Source: JBARCX01 sp049794535 (GTDB lineage Bacteria > Pseudomonadota > Gammaproteobacteria > Xanthomonadales > Rhodanobacteraceae). Taken from it: a stretch of DNA of 21,446 nucleotides. Made by a program: the position numbers and the translations under genes. The stretch is from NCBI GenBank assembly GCA_049794535.1, contig JBARCX010000232.1:1-21446 (forward strand), written 5' to 3'. Numbering within the stretch: the first letter of the stretch is position 1; each line of letters begins with the position of its first letter. The notes below the pieces were generated by a model that was not told where the DNA came from, searched no databases, and saw nothing but the letters and a program-made list of their open reading frames with translations. Below, piece by piece: positions 5,767 to 13,759 of this stretch.

Positions 5767-8567
5767 GTGCCGCTCCTCGTGACCTGCGCGACCGAGTTGG
5801 GGCGCACGCAAGTTGCCTGGATCTCTTCGTAGGCTTTCGCCTGTTTACCCTTTGCTCGGGGTGCAAGCTGATAGGTGAATGAGCACGACTGTGAGGCTCC
5901 ACTATCATCCTGCCAGCGCACGCTCAGTCGGCCGGACTGGTCGACACCACGCACCAGAATCTGCCCGGATTGGCCGACCACGCCCAGTGAGATGTCTTTC
6001 TCATTGAACACTTCCGCACCGAATGGCAGTGCCTCACCGTTTGCGAAGTTGGCCTGCACAATGAGTGCGCGACCATTTTCAGTCTTGAACTTCAGCATCA
6101 CCACTGCACCCGCATAAGGGGCAACCTGCGTACTGGTGGCATCAAGCTGTACGTCCAGCGGCAATCCCTTGGGATCGATCTGGATCGTGTTGAGGTTGTA
6201 GGGAATGAGGTAAGGCACGATCGCATAGCCGAAGTGGTCGATGCGTGCACCGATGGAACTGTTCACGCTTGCTCCAGCGGCGCCGGGCACATAGACGATA
6301 CCTACCGTGTCGCCGATCGGTTGGCCGAAGGTAACTCCGCCGGGATGGGCAACCACGGAGCCGCTCATGCCCAGCGAAGCCTGCGAATAGCCGCTGCCGC
6401 TGCCATAGCTGGCGTTGAACACCGCGTACGGGCTGCGGTAACCCGCATTCACGCTGCCTGCATTGCCGCCACCGTCAGTGGTATGCGTCGCCGTGGCGCC
6501 GTAATCGAACTGGCTATCCGCACCGGCTGTGCCGTTCACCATCGCCTGATCCTGCGAGGTGCCGGTCTGGTTGTGTGTGAGATTCAATGTGAATGTCGGT
6601 GCATGCGGGCTATCGCCTAGCGGCAGGCTAAAGCTCACAAAGTATTCGTTGTTGTAGTGACCGAGCGGATCGACTGCACGTGTGGCCGAGATGCCGTAGC
6701 TCAGCCGATGAAAGTGATTGTTGTAGCCCATCTGGAACTGCGTATTCGTGCCGCTGCGATTCCAGTAGTCACTGGCTGATACGTTGGCGTAGATCGAGCC
6801 TGCGCTCTTTCCAAGACTCTGGCTGAGCGAGAGCGTGAAGTTATTGCGCTGACGCTGCACGCCTGTCGCAGTAAGAATCGGGTTGGTCGTGAACGCGCTG
6901 CCCGTGAGTGCGGCCTGTTGGGCAGGAGTAAGTACGCTTTGTTCTGGCACGCCATCGATCGTCGGTACCGTGGAGGGCGGCACGTAAGTGAAAGCGTTGA
7001 TTCCCTCGCGCACATAGTCGCGGGCCTGGGCAGCTTGAGCGAGGCTGAGGTAGCCACCGGTAGAATAACGGTACGCAGCGACCGACAGTGTTGTTTGCGT
7101 CGATGGAATGATCTTGCTGTAGGTCACCCGCATGCTCTGACCGGACTGCGTCGCATAACCTGGAATGCGTGCGTTTGCCTGGGTGATGTCCATCGCGAGT
7201 GCGCCGTAGCGTGTATCGATGGCGCCACCCACGAGAGCGGCGGCATAGCCTTGCGAGCCTACGATACCGGCATATCCCGTCAGCAGATTGTTGAAGCCAT
7301 GTTGCACTGTGGCTTGCACGACGGCGGGCTTGTCCGTGATCGATACATTACGCAATTCACCCACGGCAATGTCGAAGCGAGTGATGCCAGGGCGCAGCAA
7401 TTGCGCTACCGATGCATAGGGCACCGTGAAGGTACTCACGCGACCATCCGCTTCAGTCACGGTGACATCCAGATTGCCGCCGTAGCCCGTCGGGTAAAGA
7501 TCGTTCAGTGTGAACGGGCCGGGTGCCACGGTGGTCTGGTAGATCTGCACGCCGTTCTGGCGCACGGTCACCTTGGCATTGGTGTTGGCTATACCGCGCA
7601 CGACCGGAGCGTAGCCCTGCAGAGATTGCGGCAGCATGCGATCGTCAGTGGCGAGCTGCACGCCACGTATGCCGTAGCTATCGAATACCGCTCCGTCGGT
7701 GTAACTATCGCCGATGGTCAGCAATGCACGCAGTGAAGAAATGTCGCGCTGCACGTAAGCGTCAATGTTCTGCCATTGCCGGCGTGCCGGACTGCCGGAC
7801 GTGGCTGACTGCCAATTCACAGTGGCATCCTCACGCAGATGCCAGGGACCTATATTTAAGCCCGCATTCAATCCCAGGTACGACGTGTTTTGGGTTTGGC
7901 CCTGCGTGGTGTTGCGATAGCTGTTGAAGTTGTAGTTCAACAGAGCGGCTGGCACACCGGCATCCCAATATTCGGGGCTGACATAACCGCGCGGCACCTG
8001 GCCGAGATACGCTTGCGGCACGCTGGTGTCGAGTCGCAGTTGCGACTGGTCGTACACCATGGTTGCGCCGGGAATCAGGTTGCCGATGCTTACGCAGGCC
8101 GAGGGATCCTTCAACTGTGCGATGGTCGTGTCGGACAACTTGGTCGGATGCAGCCCCAGCTGATCGAGCAGTAGGTGATCCACGCACGGGGTAGCGCTGG
8201 CGCTTTTGGATGCGCTAGCGAAGCGCACATCGCGGCGGCCGACCCAGACATTGTTGAGATAGATGTCTGTGCTGTAGCTGCCCGGAAGCACCGGGCTGCT
8301 GTGCTCGAAACGGGACAAGTCAGTGGTGTTTTGTCCCGCATCGGGCAACATGCTGCGGTCGAAATCGGCATAGCCGCCATTGGCGCTGGCATCTGCACCG
8401 CTAGCAGCAACGGGACTCGCCGATGCATCCGCACCACTGACAGGGGCTGCATTGGATACACCAGTCCAGCTGACGAGCGCGGCAGTGATGCCCGCGCAAA
8501 GGAGAACGCGACGGCACGCCACCGGCCATAACTGGCTGAGTTGATGTGTGGCGTGCCGCGACTTCAT
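5763..8567 (-). CDS. Fimbrial outer-membrane usher protein
   Basis: This 934-residue protein is of full usual length for a FimD/PapC usher, the outer-membrane pore that takes chaperone-subunit complexes and assembles the fibre. After a signal peptide (ending near VSNAA) comes a short Ala/Ser-rich linker with the repeat SGADASA. The N-terminal chaperone-binding domain follows (DIYLNNVWVGRRDVRF; Cys-containing LDQLGL region), then the 24-strand barrel with plug (GLNAGLNIGPWHLR; LPQSLQGYAPVVRGIA; PGPFTLNDLYPTGYGGNLDVTVTEADG). C-terminal domains carry FNEKDISLGVVGQSGQILVRG, and the final Cys pair is SCSFTYQL and ATCVRP. The ATG at 8567 overlaps the chaperone stop and the stop overlaps the adhesin ATG, so the three proteins are translationally coupled. 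No break or frameshift is seen. Confidence 0.96.
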   Translation of the reverse strand: MKSRHATHQLSQLWPVACRRVLLCAGITAALVSWTGVSNAAPVSGADASASPVAASGADASANGGYADFDRSMLPDAGQNTTDLSRFEHSSPVLPGSYSTDIYLNNVWVGRRDVRFASASKSASATPCVDHLLLDQLGLHPTKLSDTTIAQLKDPSACVSIGNLIPGATMVYDQSQLRLDTSVPQAYLGQVPRGYVSPEYWDAGVPAALLNYNFNSYRNTTQGQTQNTSYLGLNAGLNIGPWHLREDATVNWQSATSGSPARRQWQNIDAYVQRDISSLRALLTIGDSYTDGAVFDSYGIRGVQLATDDRMLPQSLQGYAPVVRGIANTNAKVTVRQNGVQIYQTTVAPGPFTLNDLYPTGYGGNLDVTVTEADGRVSTFTVPYASVAQLLRPGITRFDIAVGELRNVSITDKPAVVQATVQHGFNNLLTGYAGIVGSQGYAAALVGGAIDTRYGALAMDITQANARIPGYATQSGQSMRVTYSKIIPSTQTTLSVAAYRYSTGGYLSLAQAAQARDYVREGINAFTYVPPSTVPTIDGVPEQSVLTPAQQAALTGSAFTTNPILTATGVQRQRNNFTLSLSQSLGKSAGSIYANVSASDYWNRSGTNTQFQMGYNNHFHRLSYGISATRAVDPLGHYNNEYFVSFSLPLGDSPHAPTFTLNLTHNQTGTSQDQAMVNGTAGADSQFDYGATATHTTDGGGNAGSVNAGYRSPYAVFNASYGSGSGYSQASLGMSGSVVAHPGGVTFGQPIGDTVGIVYVPGAAGASVNSSIGARIDHFGYAIVPYLIPYNLNTIQIDPKGLPLDVQLDATSTQVAPYAGAVVMLKFKTENGRALIVQANFANGEALPFGAEVFNEKDISLGVVGQSGQILVRGVDQSGRLSVRWQDDSGASQSCSFTYQLAPRAKGKQAKAYEEIQATCVRPNSVAQVTRSGT

Positions 8568-9319
8568 GGCGACACGTTGCCCTTGAGCGCTACATCCGCA
8601 CCGTAGTCATTGATGCAGTCGTACTGAATTTCGCTGCCGGCGCCAGGAGCCTGTTTCAAGTCAGCGACGGCAAGGCGCAAATCGGAAAGCGGCGCCACCA
8701 TGCCAGTGTCCACTTTATGCGACGTGCCGCCGGAATTCACCGTGATCTGGCCGATGGTCACGTAATAAGGCGTAGGGTTGTGCACCACCAGGGCGACCGA
8801 GTCGGCGTTGCTCGTTGCCGTGAAGGTAATTTGGTTCGGCGCTTTGATCGGATCACCCGACAGGCCTGTCGGGCGATAGAACAGTTTCAGCCGCGAACGG
8901 ATCGCCAGCTGCATATAGTTCTTGCCCTGGAATTGCGGGCTGGAGGGTTTGGGCGGTATTTCCAGCACATTGAGCCAGAACACCGATTCGCGATCGGTCG
9001 GCAACGGCTGCTCGCTATGCGTAAACAGGATACGCAAGCTTTGATCACGGTTCGCTTCCATGCGGAACAGCGGTGGCGTGATCAGAAAGGGGGTGTGCAC
9101 TTTGTCCGGCGAGGACTTCGTGTCGCCATCGTCGATCCATGCCTCGATCAACGCCGGCAGGGTGTTCTGGTTGGTCAGTCGTACGGTGACCTCACCGTCC
9201 TTGGCCGGAAAAATTACGCGCGTGCCGGCGACAACGACGTTGGCGCTTGCCGTAGCAGTGGATAGCGCGCAGACGAGGGCCAGCAACGCCACGATGGGGG
9301 CGTGGAACGGTTTGTTCAT
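8564..9319 (-). CDS. Periplasmic fimbrial chaperone, PapD/FimC family
   Basis: This 251-residue protein carries a signal peptide ending near TASA. It should fold pilin subunits in the periplasm by lending them its G1 strand and then deliver them to the usher. The invariant subunit-binding residues are visible: Arg34 in AGTRVIFPAK and Lys145 in RSRLKLFYRP. FWLNVLEIPPKP is the standard chaperone signature. The loop before the G1 strand (PSSPQFQGKNYMQLAI) is short, as in the FGS class that builds rod-type fimbriae. ATG 9319 lies downstream of the intercistronic hairpin at 9349-9374. The end overlaps the usher start by four bases. The gene looks intact and functional. Confidence 0.95.
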   Translation of the reverse strand: MNKPFHAPIVALLALVCALSTATASANVVVAGTRVIFPAKDGEVTVRLTNQNTLPALIEAWIDDGDTKSSPDKVHTPFLITPPLFRMEANRDQSLRILFTHSEQPLPTDRESVFWLNVLEIPPKPSSPQFQGKNYMQLAIRSRLKLFYRPTGLSGDPIKAPNQITFTATSNADSVALVVHNPTPYYVTIGQITVNSGGTSHKVDTGMVAPLSDLRLAVADLKQAPGAGSEIQYDCINDYGADVALKGNVSP

Positions 9320-9348
9320 GGGGATCTCAGATGCCAGTTGCTGAGTAC

Positions 9349-9374
9349 GCTGCGGCCGGTGTTCCGGCCGCAGC
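9349..9374 (-). other. Strong GC hairpin between pilin and chaperone genes
   Basis: An 11-base perfect stem, GCTGCGGCCGG with CCGGCCGCAGC, closes a four-base loop. It lies 18 bases after the pilin stop and 29 bases before the chaperone ATG. No U-run follows on the minus strand, so it is not a standard intrinsic terminator. It could stall polymerase in part, or protect the 3' end of a processed pilin mRNA, either of which would give more pilin than chaperone and usher. Confidence 0.75.
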
Positions 9375-9392
9375 AGCGGGACGTGCTAGCTA

Positions 9393-9947
9393 TTACTGGT
9401 AGTTGAGGTTGTACTGCACGGTGGTGGTGACACCACCCGCACCTACCGGGATGGCTGTCGCAACGTAGCCGGCGTAGTACGAGAACGTCGGGGTAGTGGC
9501 TGACAGCAATTGCGTGCCGGCGTTCTGGGCGTTCGACCCGTTTTGCAGAGTCAATGCATTGGTCGTGCTTTGGCCATTGGATAGAGCGATTTCCACGCCG
9601 GTAGCGGAGCCGGTGTTCTTCAGGTAGCCGCTGGAGGTGTCGATGTTCGTACCTGTGAAGTACGGGAACACCGTGGTGAAGCCGCTCATGGCAGTGCAAC
9701 CACTCAGGGCAATGCTCACCGGCTGCCAGCCAGTCGCTGAGCCAACGGCGGTGAGCATGGTGTTCACAACCGGGCTCAGCTGGATCGTCGGGCTGGCAGT
9801 GCCACCATTGATGCTCACGCTGCAGGTGGACGCGACGACGGTGCCATTGATGGTGATCGTGCCACTGCTAACGGGCGTGGCCGCGTTTGCGACGGCAGCC
9901 ACACTGAGACCGGCAATGAGCGCGGTCGTGAGAAGCGTTTTATTCAT
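9393..9947 (-). CDS. Major fimbrial subunit (type 1-like pilin)
   Basis: This is the first gene of the operon, 184 residues, the usual size for a structural pilin. The signal peptide MNKTLLTTALIAGLSVAAVANA is cleaved near residue 22. The N-terminal donor-strand region GTITINGTVVASTC (Cys42) and the second Cys84 (ALSGC) give the family disulphide. The C-terminus QYNLNYQ has the penultimate Tyr expected of subunits. As in rod pilins, the body is rich in Thr, Ser, Gly and Ala. The ATG at 9947 follows AGGAATACCT with GAGG a little upstream. It is the closest gene to the long control region at 9948-10606. Subunits of this kind polymerise outside the cell after chaperone-usher export. Confidence 0.94.
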   Translation of the reverse strand: MNKTLLTTALIAGLSVAAVANAATPVSSGTITINGTVVASTCSVSINGGTASPTIQLSPVVNTMLTAVGSATGWQPVSIALSGCTAMSGFTTVFPYFTGTNIDTSSGYLKNTGSATGVEIALSNGQSTTNALTLQNGSNAQNAGTQLLSATTPTFSYYAGYVATAIPVGAGGVTTTVQYNLNYQ

Positions 9948-10109
9948 AGGTATTCCTCAGAGATTGGCGGTGTGTACAAAATCGCGGCGCTCTTCCGGGC
10001 AGATTCGTTAACTCTTTATTCCCCCGTAACGACCCGCGGCCCCTAACAACGGCGTTTGAAACTTGCCCGGCTTGAGTGGCAAGACGGGCATTGCACTGTT
10101 CGTGCCATG

Positions 10110-10125
10110 CGTGATGCAGATCACA
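10110..10125 (-). promoter_or_regulatory. CRP/Clp-type binding site upstream of the fimbrial operon
   Basis: Read on the minus strand the site is TGTGA-TCTGCA-TCACG preceded by AAA. Nine of the ten core half-site bases match the TGTGA-N6-TCACA consensus used by CRP and by Clp of xanthomonads. The centre lies about 170 bases upstream of the pilin ATG. I could not identify a firm -10 box, so activation or repression cannot be decided. Confidence 0.6.
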
Positions 10126-10471
10126 TTTTTGGCGTATTCATAGATATACGAAAGTGCTTGCCGAAGCGTCAATTCACGAACCATTTACATTTAAGCAATT
10201 GATTAATTGTGATTTTCGTGCAAGCCAGGGAGTGTCAAATTTTTGGCAAGACGGAGCGGGCTTCCTGAATCAAGCCGTTTAGGGTGGTTGGAATGTGACC
10301 AGCGGCGATGAGGCTAAGCCTCAATTTACTTAGGCAACGCTGGGTCTAAATGTGAAGTTGCCGTGGACGCATGTCGTCATAAAAATGCGCATTGCGTCAC
10401 ATAGTTGAGCGCACTGCTGACCGACATGGGCACAAGTTTTTGCGAATCTCGATCACATTTCCAGGCTGTTT

Positions 10472-10489
10472 TGTAAAGCACACTTGACA
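10472..10489 (+). promoter_or_regulatory. Operator-like palindrome O1 with overlapping -35 box
   Basis: TGTAAAG-CACA-CTTGACA is an 18-base inverted repeat with one mismatch between the arms. Its right arm contains a perfect TTGACA (10484-10489). Seventeen bases further is TAGCCT, a weak -10. A repressor bound here would cover the -35. The small Cro-type regulator at 11246-11440 is the natural candidate. Confidence 0.6.
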
Positions 10490-10517
10490 TGATGCTGAGT
10501 GGCGCCTAGCCTACTTA

Positions 10518-10535
10518 TGTCAAGCCTACTTGACA
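10518..10535 (+). promoter_or_regulatory. Operator-like palindrome O2 with overlapping -35 box
   Basis: TGTCAAG-CCTA-CTTGACA is a perfect inverted repeat; the flanking A and T extend it to 8-base arms (10517-10536). It has the same arms and the same four-base spacer as O1, and its centre is 46 bases away. TTGACA is at 10530-10535, 72 bases before the ATG of the first gene. The -10 (TGTGAA at 10553) is poor. Confidence 0.65.
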
Positions 10536-10606
10536 TGCTCTATGTCGGTTGCTGTGAAGCTCCAGCGCCGTTTGAATGGCTGAATTCGCTCTGAGGGGAG
10601 CTGCAT

Positions 10607-11239
10607 ATGTCGCGTTTTTCGTACAAGCAATACCGGCAGAAAATGATGCTGGCGATGGCGATCTATGTCGCCTGCATGTTGCTGGTTTGGCCGTTGGTGC
10701 AGTCGACAACCAGCTTGCCGTTGAAAGTGCTGTTGGCGTTGGCGCCTGTGTTGCCGATGTTTTACGTGATCGGGTTGATGGCGCGTCGCATCCGCGATAG
10801 CGATGAGCTTGAGCAGCGCACGCACTTGATCGCACTGGGCACAGCGACGGTTGTCGTCGGCGCGCTTAGCCTGGTCGGTGGATTCCTGGCAGCAGCACAG
10901 GTGTTGCAACTGGATGGCGCGATCCTGATCTGGATCTTCCCCACCATGCTGATGTGTTACGGGGCTACGCGTTGGTGGGTAGCTCGCCGCTACGGGGTGA
11001 GTCTGGCCTGCGAGGACATCAGTGGCATGCCGATGTACTTACGCTTTTTGCTGGTAGCCATGGTGATGATCGTGTTGGCGCTCATACGCTGGCCTTCGAG
11101 CTTGCATTGGCCTTCGATGGTTGGCGATCGCTCCGCATTCTTGCTTGGCATGGCTGCACCGTTTGCGGTGATCGGCACCGTGCTAGGCATCGGGCGCTGG
11201 CGTGCGCGACACCATCGGCATGATGGTGGTGTGCGATAG
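10607..11239 (+). CDS. Multi-pass membrane protein encoded with a Cro-type regulator
   Basis: This 210-residue protein has about six hydrophobic segments (near 14-32, 38-58, 78-98, 103-118, 145-160 and 178-198). Between segments two and three lies a charged cytoplasmic-type stretch, RRIRDSDELEQRTHLIALG. DE-x-E-x-R patterns of this kind are common in small membrane proteins encoded beside short Cro/Xre regulators, but I cannot name the family with confidence. GAGGGGAG a few bases before ATG 10607 makes the start firm. The HTH gene starts six bases after its stop, so the two form one transcript behind operators O1 and O2. A role in sensing or in countering the regulator is possible, but unproven. 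Confidence 0.8.
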   Translation: MSRFSYKQYRQKMMLAMAIYVACMLLVWPLVQSTTSLPLKVLLALAPVLPMFYVIGLMARRIRDSDELEQRTHLIALGTATVVVGALSLVGGFLAAAQVLQLDGAILIWIFPTMLMCYGATRWWVARRYGVSLACEDISGMPMYLRFLLVAMVMIVLALIRWPSSLHWPSMVGDRSAFLLGMAAPFAVIGTVLGIGRWRARHHRHDGGVR

Positions 11240-11245
11240 CCACGC

Positions 11246-11440
11246 ATGAATAATCACGTACGCACATTGCGTAGCGACAGAAGCTGGTCGCAGGCCGATC
11301 TGGCCGAGCGTCTGGATGTGTCGCGGCAGACAGTCAATGCCATCGAGACAGGCAAGTACGATCCCAGCCTGCCCTTGGCTTTCAAGATCGCTCGCCTGTT
11401 TGGTCAAGCGATCGAAACGATATTCGAACCGGAACAGTGA
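11246..11440 (+). CDS. Small helix-turn-helix regulator, Cro/CI (Xre) family
   Basis: This 64-residue protein is almost entirely one HTH_3 domain. Helix two is QADLAERL (about 15-22) and the recognition helix is SRQTVNAIE (about 26-34), followed by KYDPSLPLAFKIARLF and a short tail ending FEPEQ. Proteins of this size bind DNA as dimers and usually repress their own operon. It sits second in an operon led by a membrane protein and preceded by two matching palindromes. ATG 11246 is six bases after the previous stop and has no good ribosome site, so translation probably depends on coupling. The ATG of the hydrolase gene is seven bases beyond its stop. Confidence 0.92.
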   Translation: MNNHVRTLRSDRSWSQADLAERLDVSRQTVNAIETGKYDPSLPLAFKIARLFGQAIETIFEPEQ

Positions 11441-11447
11441 GGACGAA

Positions 11448-13028
11448 ATGGCAATGAATGGACGTACTGCCTTACGCATCGGCATCGTCGTCGTGGGGCT
11501 AGGCGTACTCGGCTGGAAGCAATTCCACCACCCACAAGATGCCGTTCCAGAAACGTCGGTAACACCTACGACAGGTGTGGCCATCGACAAGCCGTTACCG
11601 CCAGCCAAGCCACGAACCTGGCAGTTAGGCTCGTTGACGTTGGATGCCTGTGAGCTGGGTCGGCAGAACAGTGGCGCCACCGCGGCCGCGTGGTGCACCA
11701 CGTTTGAGGTGCCCGAAAATCGCGCAGATCCGCACAGTCGGAAAATCGGCCTGAAGTTGGCCGTGGTGCGCAGCGATGCTGCAGTGGCTGAGAAAGATCC
11801 CGTCGTGCTGCTGGCGGGCGGTCCGGGTGAAGCGGCCACGGAATCGTGGCAGACCGTGGCGCCGGCATTCGATGATCTACTCAAGCACCATGATGTCGTG
11901 CTGCTTGATCAACGTGGCACGGGTAGCTCGAACCCGTTGAGCTGCAAGGAGGCTGACGAAGACGCGTCCGACGATGCCGATGCAGCTGATGATCTGGACA
12001 AGATGCGCCAGCAGGTGGCTACCTGTCTGAGCGAGGTCAGCAAGAAAGCCGATCCACGCTTCTACACCACCACGATTGCCGCAGAAGATCTGGAGGACGT
12101 ACGCAAGGCGCTGGGCTCGCCGATGTACAACCTGATCGGCGTGTCCTACGGCACGCGTATGGCGCAGCAGTACCTCATGCGCCATCCCGACGGCGTGCGC
12201 AGTGTGGTGCTCGATTCGCCGGTGCCGAATCAGTTGGTGCTCGGTGAAGATTTCGCCGTCAACCTTGATGAGGCGTTGAAGAAGAATTTCGCTGTCTGTA
12301 CAGACACGCCGGCATGCAAGCAGCGCTTCGGCGATCCCATGCAGACCCTGTATCAACTGCGTGATGCACTACGTGCGAATCCACACAAAGTGAGCTTCCG
12401 CGATCCGCAAACCTATGTCACGGTCGAGCGTCCACTCAACGAATATTCGTTGGCAGGCGTCGTGCGCATGTTCGCGTATGAATCGGAGACAGCGGCGCTG
12501 TTGCCACTGTCGATCAATGCCGCCGCCCATGGTGACGTGGGTCCGCTGCTGGGCCAAGCCAAGCTGCTCAATGGCGACCTGAGCGGCGATATGAACAACG
12601 GCATGTCGATGAGTGTGATCTGCAGCGAAGATGCCGATCTGCTGCAAGAGCGCCCGCAAGACGAACACACCATTCTTGGAAATCAGCTGATCCGCGCACT
12701 CAAGGCTCAGTGCGATGTCTGGCCGCACGGAACGCGTCCGGCCGATTTTCATTCGCCGTTGAAGAGCGACAAGCCGATCCTGGTGCTGGATGGTGCGTTC
12801 GATCCGGTCACGCCTCCCAGTTATGGCACGCAAATCGTGTCCGGTTTAAGCAATGCAAGGCAGTTGATCCTCAAGGGCCAAGGTCACGCGGTACTTGGGC
12901 GAGGCTGCATGCCGCAGTTGATCGGTAAGTTCGTCGACAAGCTCGATCCCAAGCAACTGGATGCGAGCTGCCTGGACAAACTCGGCCCCACACCGGCCTT
13001 CATCAATTTCAACGGAGCCACGCCATGA
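11448..13028 (+). CDS. Alpha/beta hydrolase, tripeptidyl-aminopeptidase-like, signal-anchored or secreted
   Basis: This 526-residue protein starts with a hydrophobic segment at about 9-23 (RIGIVVVGLGVLGW), so it is exported or anchored with the enzyme in the periplasm. The catalytic parts are visible: GGPG at 124-127, DQRGTGSS near 154-161, the nucleophile elbow GVSYG with Ser233, the late Asp452 in LDGAFDPVTPP, and His480 in GQGHAVL. The pattern fits the TAP/proline-iminopeptidase branch (PF00561 with a TAP C-terminal domain). Several Cys may form disulphides. I start at ATG 11448, preceded by GAGGAC; the open frame reaches upstream into the HTH gene. Its TGA overlaps the ATG of the ABC ATPase gene, which links the enzyme to the transporter. 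The substrate is unknown. Confidence 0.9.
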   Translation: MAMNGRTALRIGIVVVGLGVLGWKQFHHPQDAVPETSVTPTTGVAIDKPLPPAKPRTWQLGSLTLDACELGRQNSGATAAAWCTTFEVPENRADPHSRKIGLKLAVVRSDAAVAEKDPVVLLAGGPGEAATESWQTVAPAFDDLLKHHDVVLLDQRGTGSSNPLSCKEADEDASDDADAADDLDKMRQQVATCLSEVSKKADPRFYTTTIAAEDLEDVRKALGSPMYNLIGVSYGTRMAQQYLMRHPDGVRSVVLDSPVPNQLVLGEDFAVNLDEALKKNFAVCTDTPACKQRFGDPMQTLYQLRDALRANPHKVSFRDPQTYVTVERPLNEYSLAGVVRMFAYESETAALLPLSINAAAHGDVGPLLGQAKLLNGDLSGDMNNGMSMSVICSEDADLLQERPQDEHTILGNQLIRALKAQCDVWPHGTRPADFHSPLKSDKPILVLDGAFDPVTPPSYGTQIVSGLSNARQLILKGQGHAVLGRGCMPQLIGKFVDKLDPKQLDASCLDKLGPTPAFINFNGATP

Positions 13029-13759
13029 TCGAGGTACGAGACCTGCATAAGGCGTTCGGCGCGGTGAAAGCGGTCGACGGCGTGAGTTTCAAGGCTCGCG
13101 ATGGCGAGATCACTGGATTGCTTGGTCCCAATGGTGCCGGCAAAACCACCACGCTGCGCATGCTCTATACGTTGATGAAGCCCGATCACGGTCAGGTCTT
13201 GGTGGATGGTGTCGATGCGGCTATCGATCCGTTGGCCGTGCGCCGTCAACTCGGCGTGTTGCCTGATGCGCGTGGGCTGTACAAGCGGCTGACCGCGCGC
13301 GACAACATCGATTATTTCGCGCGCCTGCATGGCATGGACGAGGCGTTGATCCGCACCCGTCGCGAAGCCTTGATCGAGGCGTTGGAGATGAGCGACATCG
13401 CTGATCGCCGTACCGAAGGTTTCTCGCAGGGCCAGCGAGTGAAGACGGCGATTGCTCGTGCCTTGGTGCACGACCCGCGCAACGTGATCCTCGACGAACC
13501 AACCAATGGCCTCGATGTCATGGCTACGCGTGGCTTGCGTCAGTTCATGCAGAAGTTGAAGGCGGAAGGTCGTTGCGTGCTGTTTTCCAGCCACATCATG
13601 CAAGAGGTGGCGATGCTGTGTGACCGCATTGTGGTGATCGCGCATGGCCGCGTGGTGGCAGATGAATCACCCGATGCATTGCGTGCGCAGACTGGCGAGC
13701 ACAATCTGGAGGATGCGTTCGTGAAGATTATTGGCAGTGAAGAGGGGCTCGCCGCATGA
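13025..13759 (+). CDS. ABC transporter ATP-binding protein, NatA-like
   Basis: This 244-residue cytoplasmic ATPase has Walker A GPNGAGKTT (34-42), the signature in the variant form FSQGQ (133-137), Walker B VILDEP (154-159), and the switch His in SSHIMQEV. The phrases LPDARGLYKRLTARDNIDYFARLHGM and DEPTNGLDVMATR are typical of NatA, the ATPase of the Bacillus Na+ extrusion pump, and of related exporters. Overlaps of four bases at both ends (ATGA at 13025 and 13756) tie it to the hydrolase and the permease. Na+ export is a family-based guess only. Confidence 0.93.
   Translation: MIEVRDLHKAFGAVKAVDGVSFKARDGEITGLLGPNGAGKTTTLRMLYTLMKPDHGQVLVDGVDAAIDPLAVRRQLGVLPDARGLYKRLTARDNIDYFARLHGMDEALIRTRREALIEALEMSDIADRRTEGFSQGQRVKTAIARALVHDPRNVILDEPTNGLDVMATRGLRQFMQKLKAEGRCVLFSSHIMQEVAMLCDRIVVIAHGRVVADESPDALRAQTGEHNLEDAFVKIIGSEEGLAA

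Larger units (their letters stand above)
9948..10606. promoter_or_regulatory. Long divergent control region between fimbrial operon and repressor operon
   Basis: No gene is seen in these 659 bases; the stretch is visibly AT-richer than its flanks. It contains a CRP/Clp-like site (10110-10125), four further TCACAT/ATGTGA words (10293, 10350, 10397, 10453), the inverted repeat CAATT-GATT-AATTG (10196-10209), and two operator-like palindromes (10472-10489 and 10518-10535). The last two are closest to the plus-strand operon. The CRP-like site is closest to the pilin gene. Confidence 0.7.

Noticed and set aside
6918..7736. Long plus-strand open frame of 272 codons inside the usher gene
   Set aside because: It is the antisense shadow of an intact usher gene with clear family motifs, and its residues (rich in His, Arg and Cys) resemble no family.
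8546..9265. Plus-strand open frame of 239 codons opposite the chaperone gene
   Set aside because: It is the antisense of a well-supported PapD-type gene and has no motifs.
10141..10500. Possible CRISPR or tandem repeat array suggested by the recurring TCACAT words
   Set aside because: The repeats are only six bases, occur in both orientations and lack regular spacers; binding sites explain them better.
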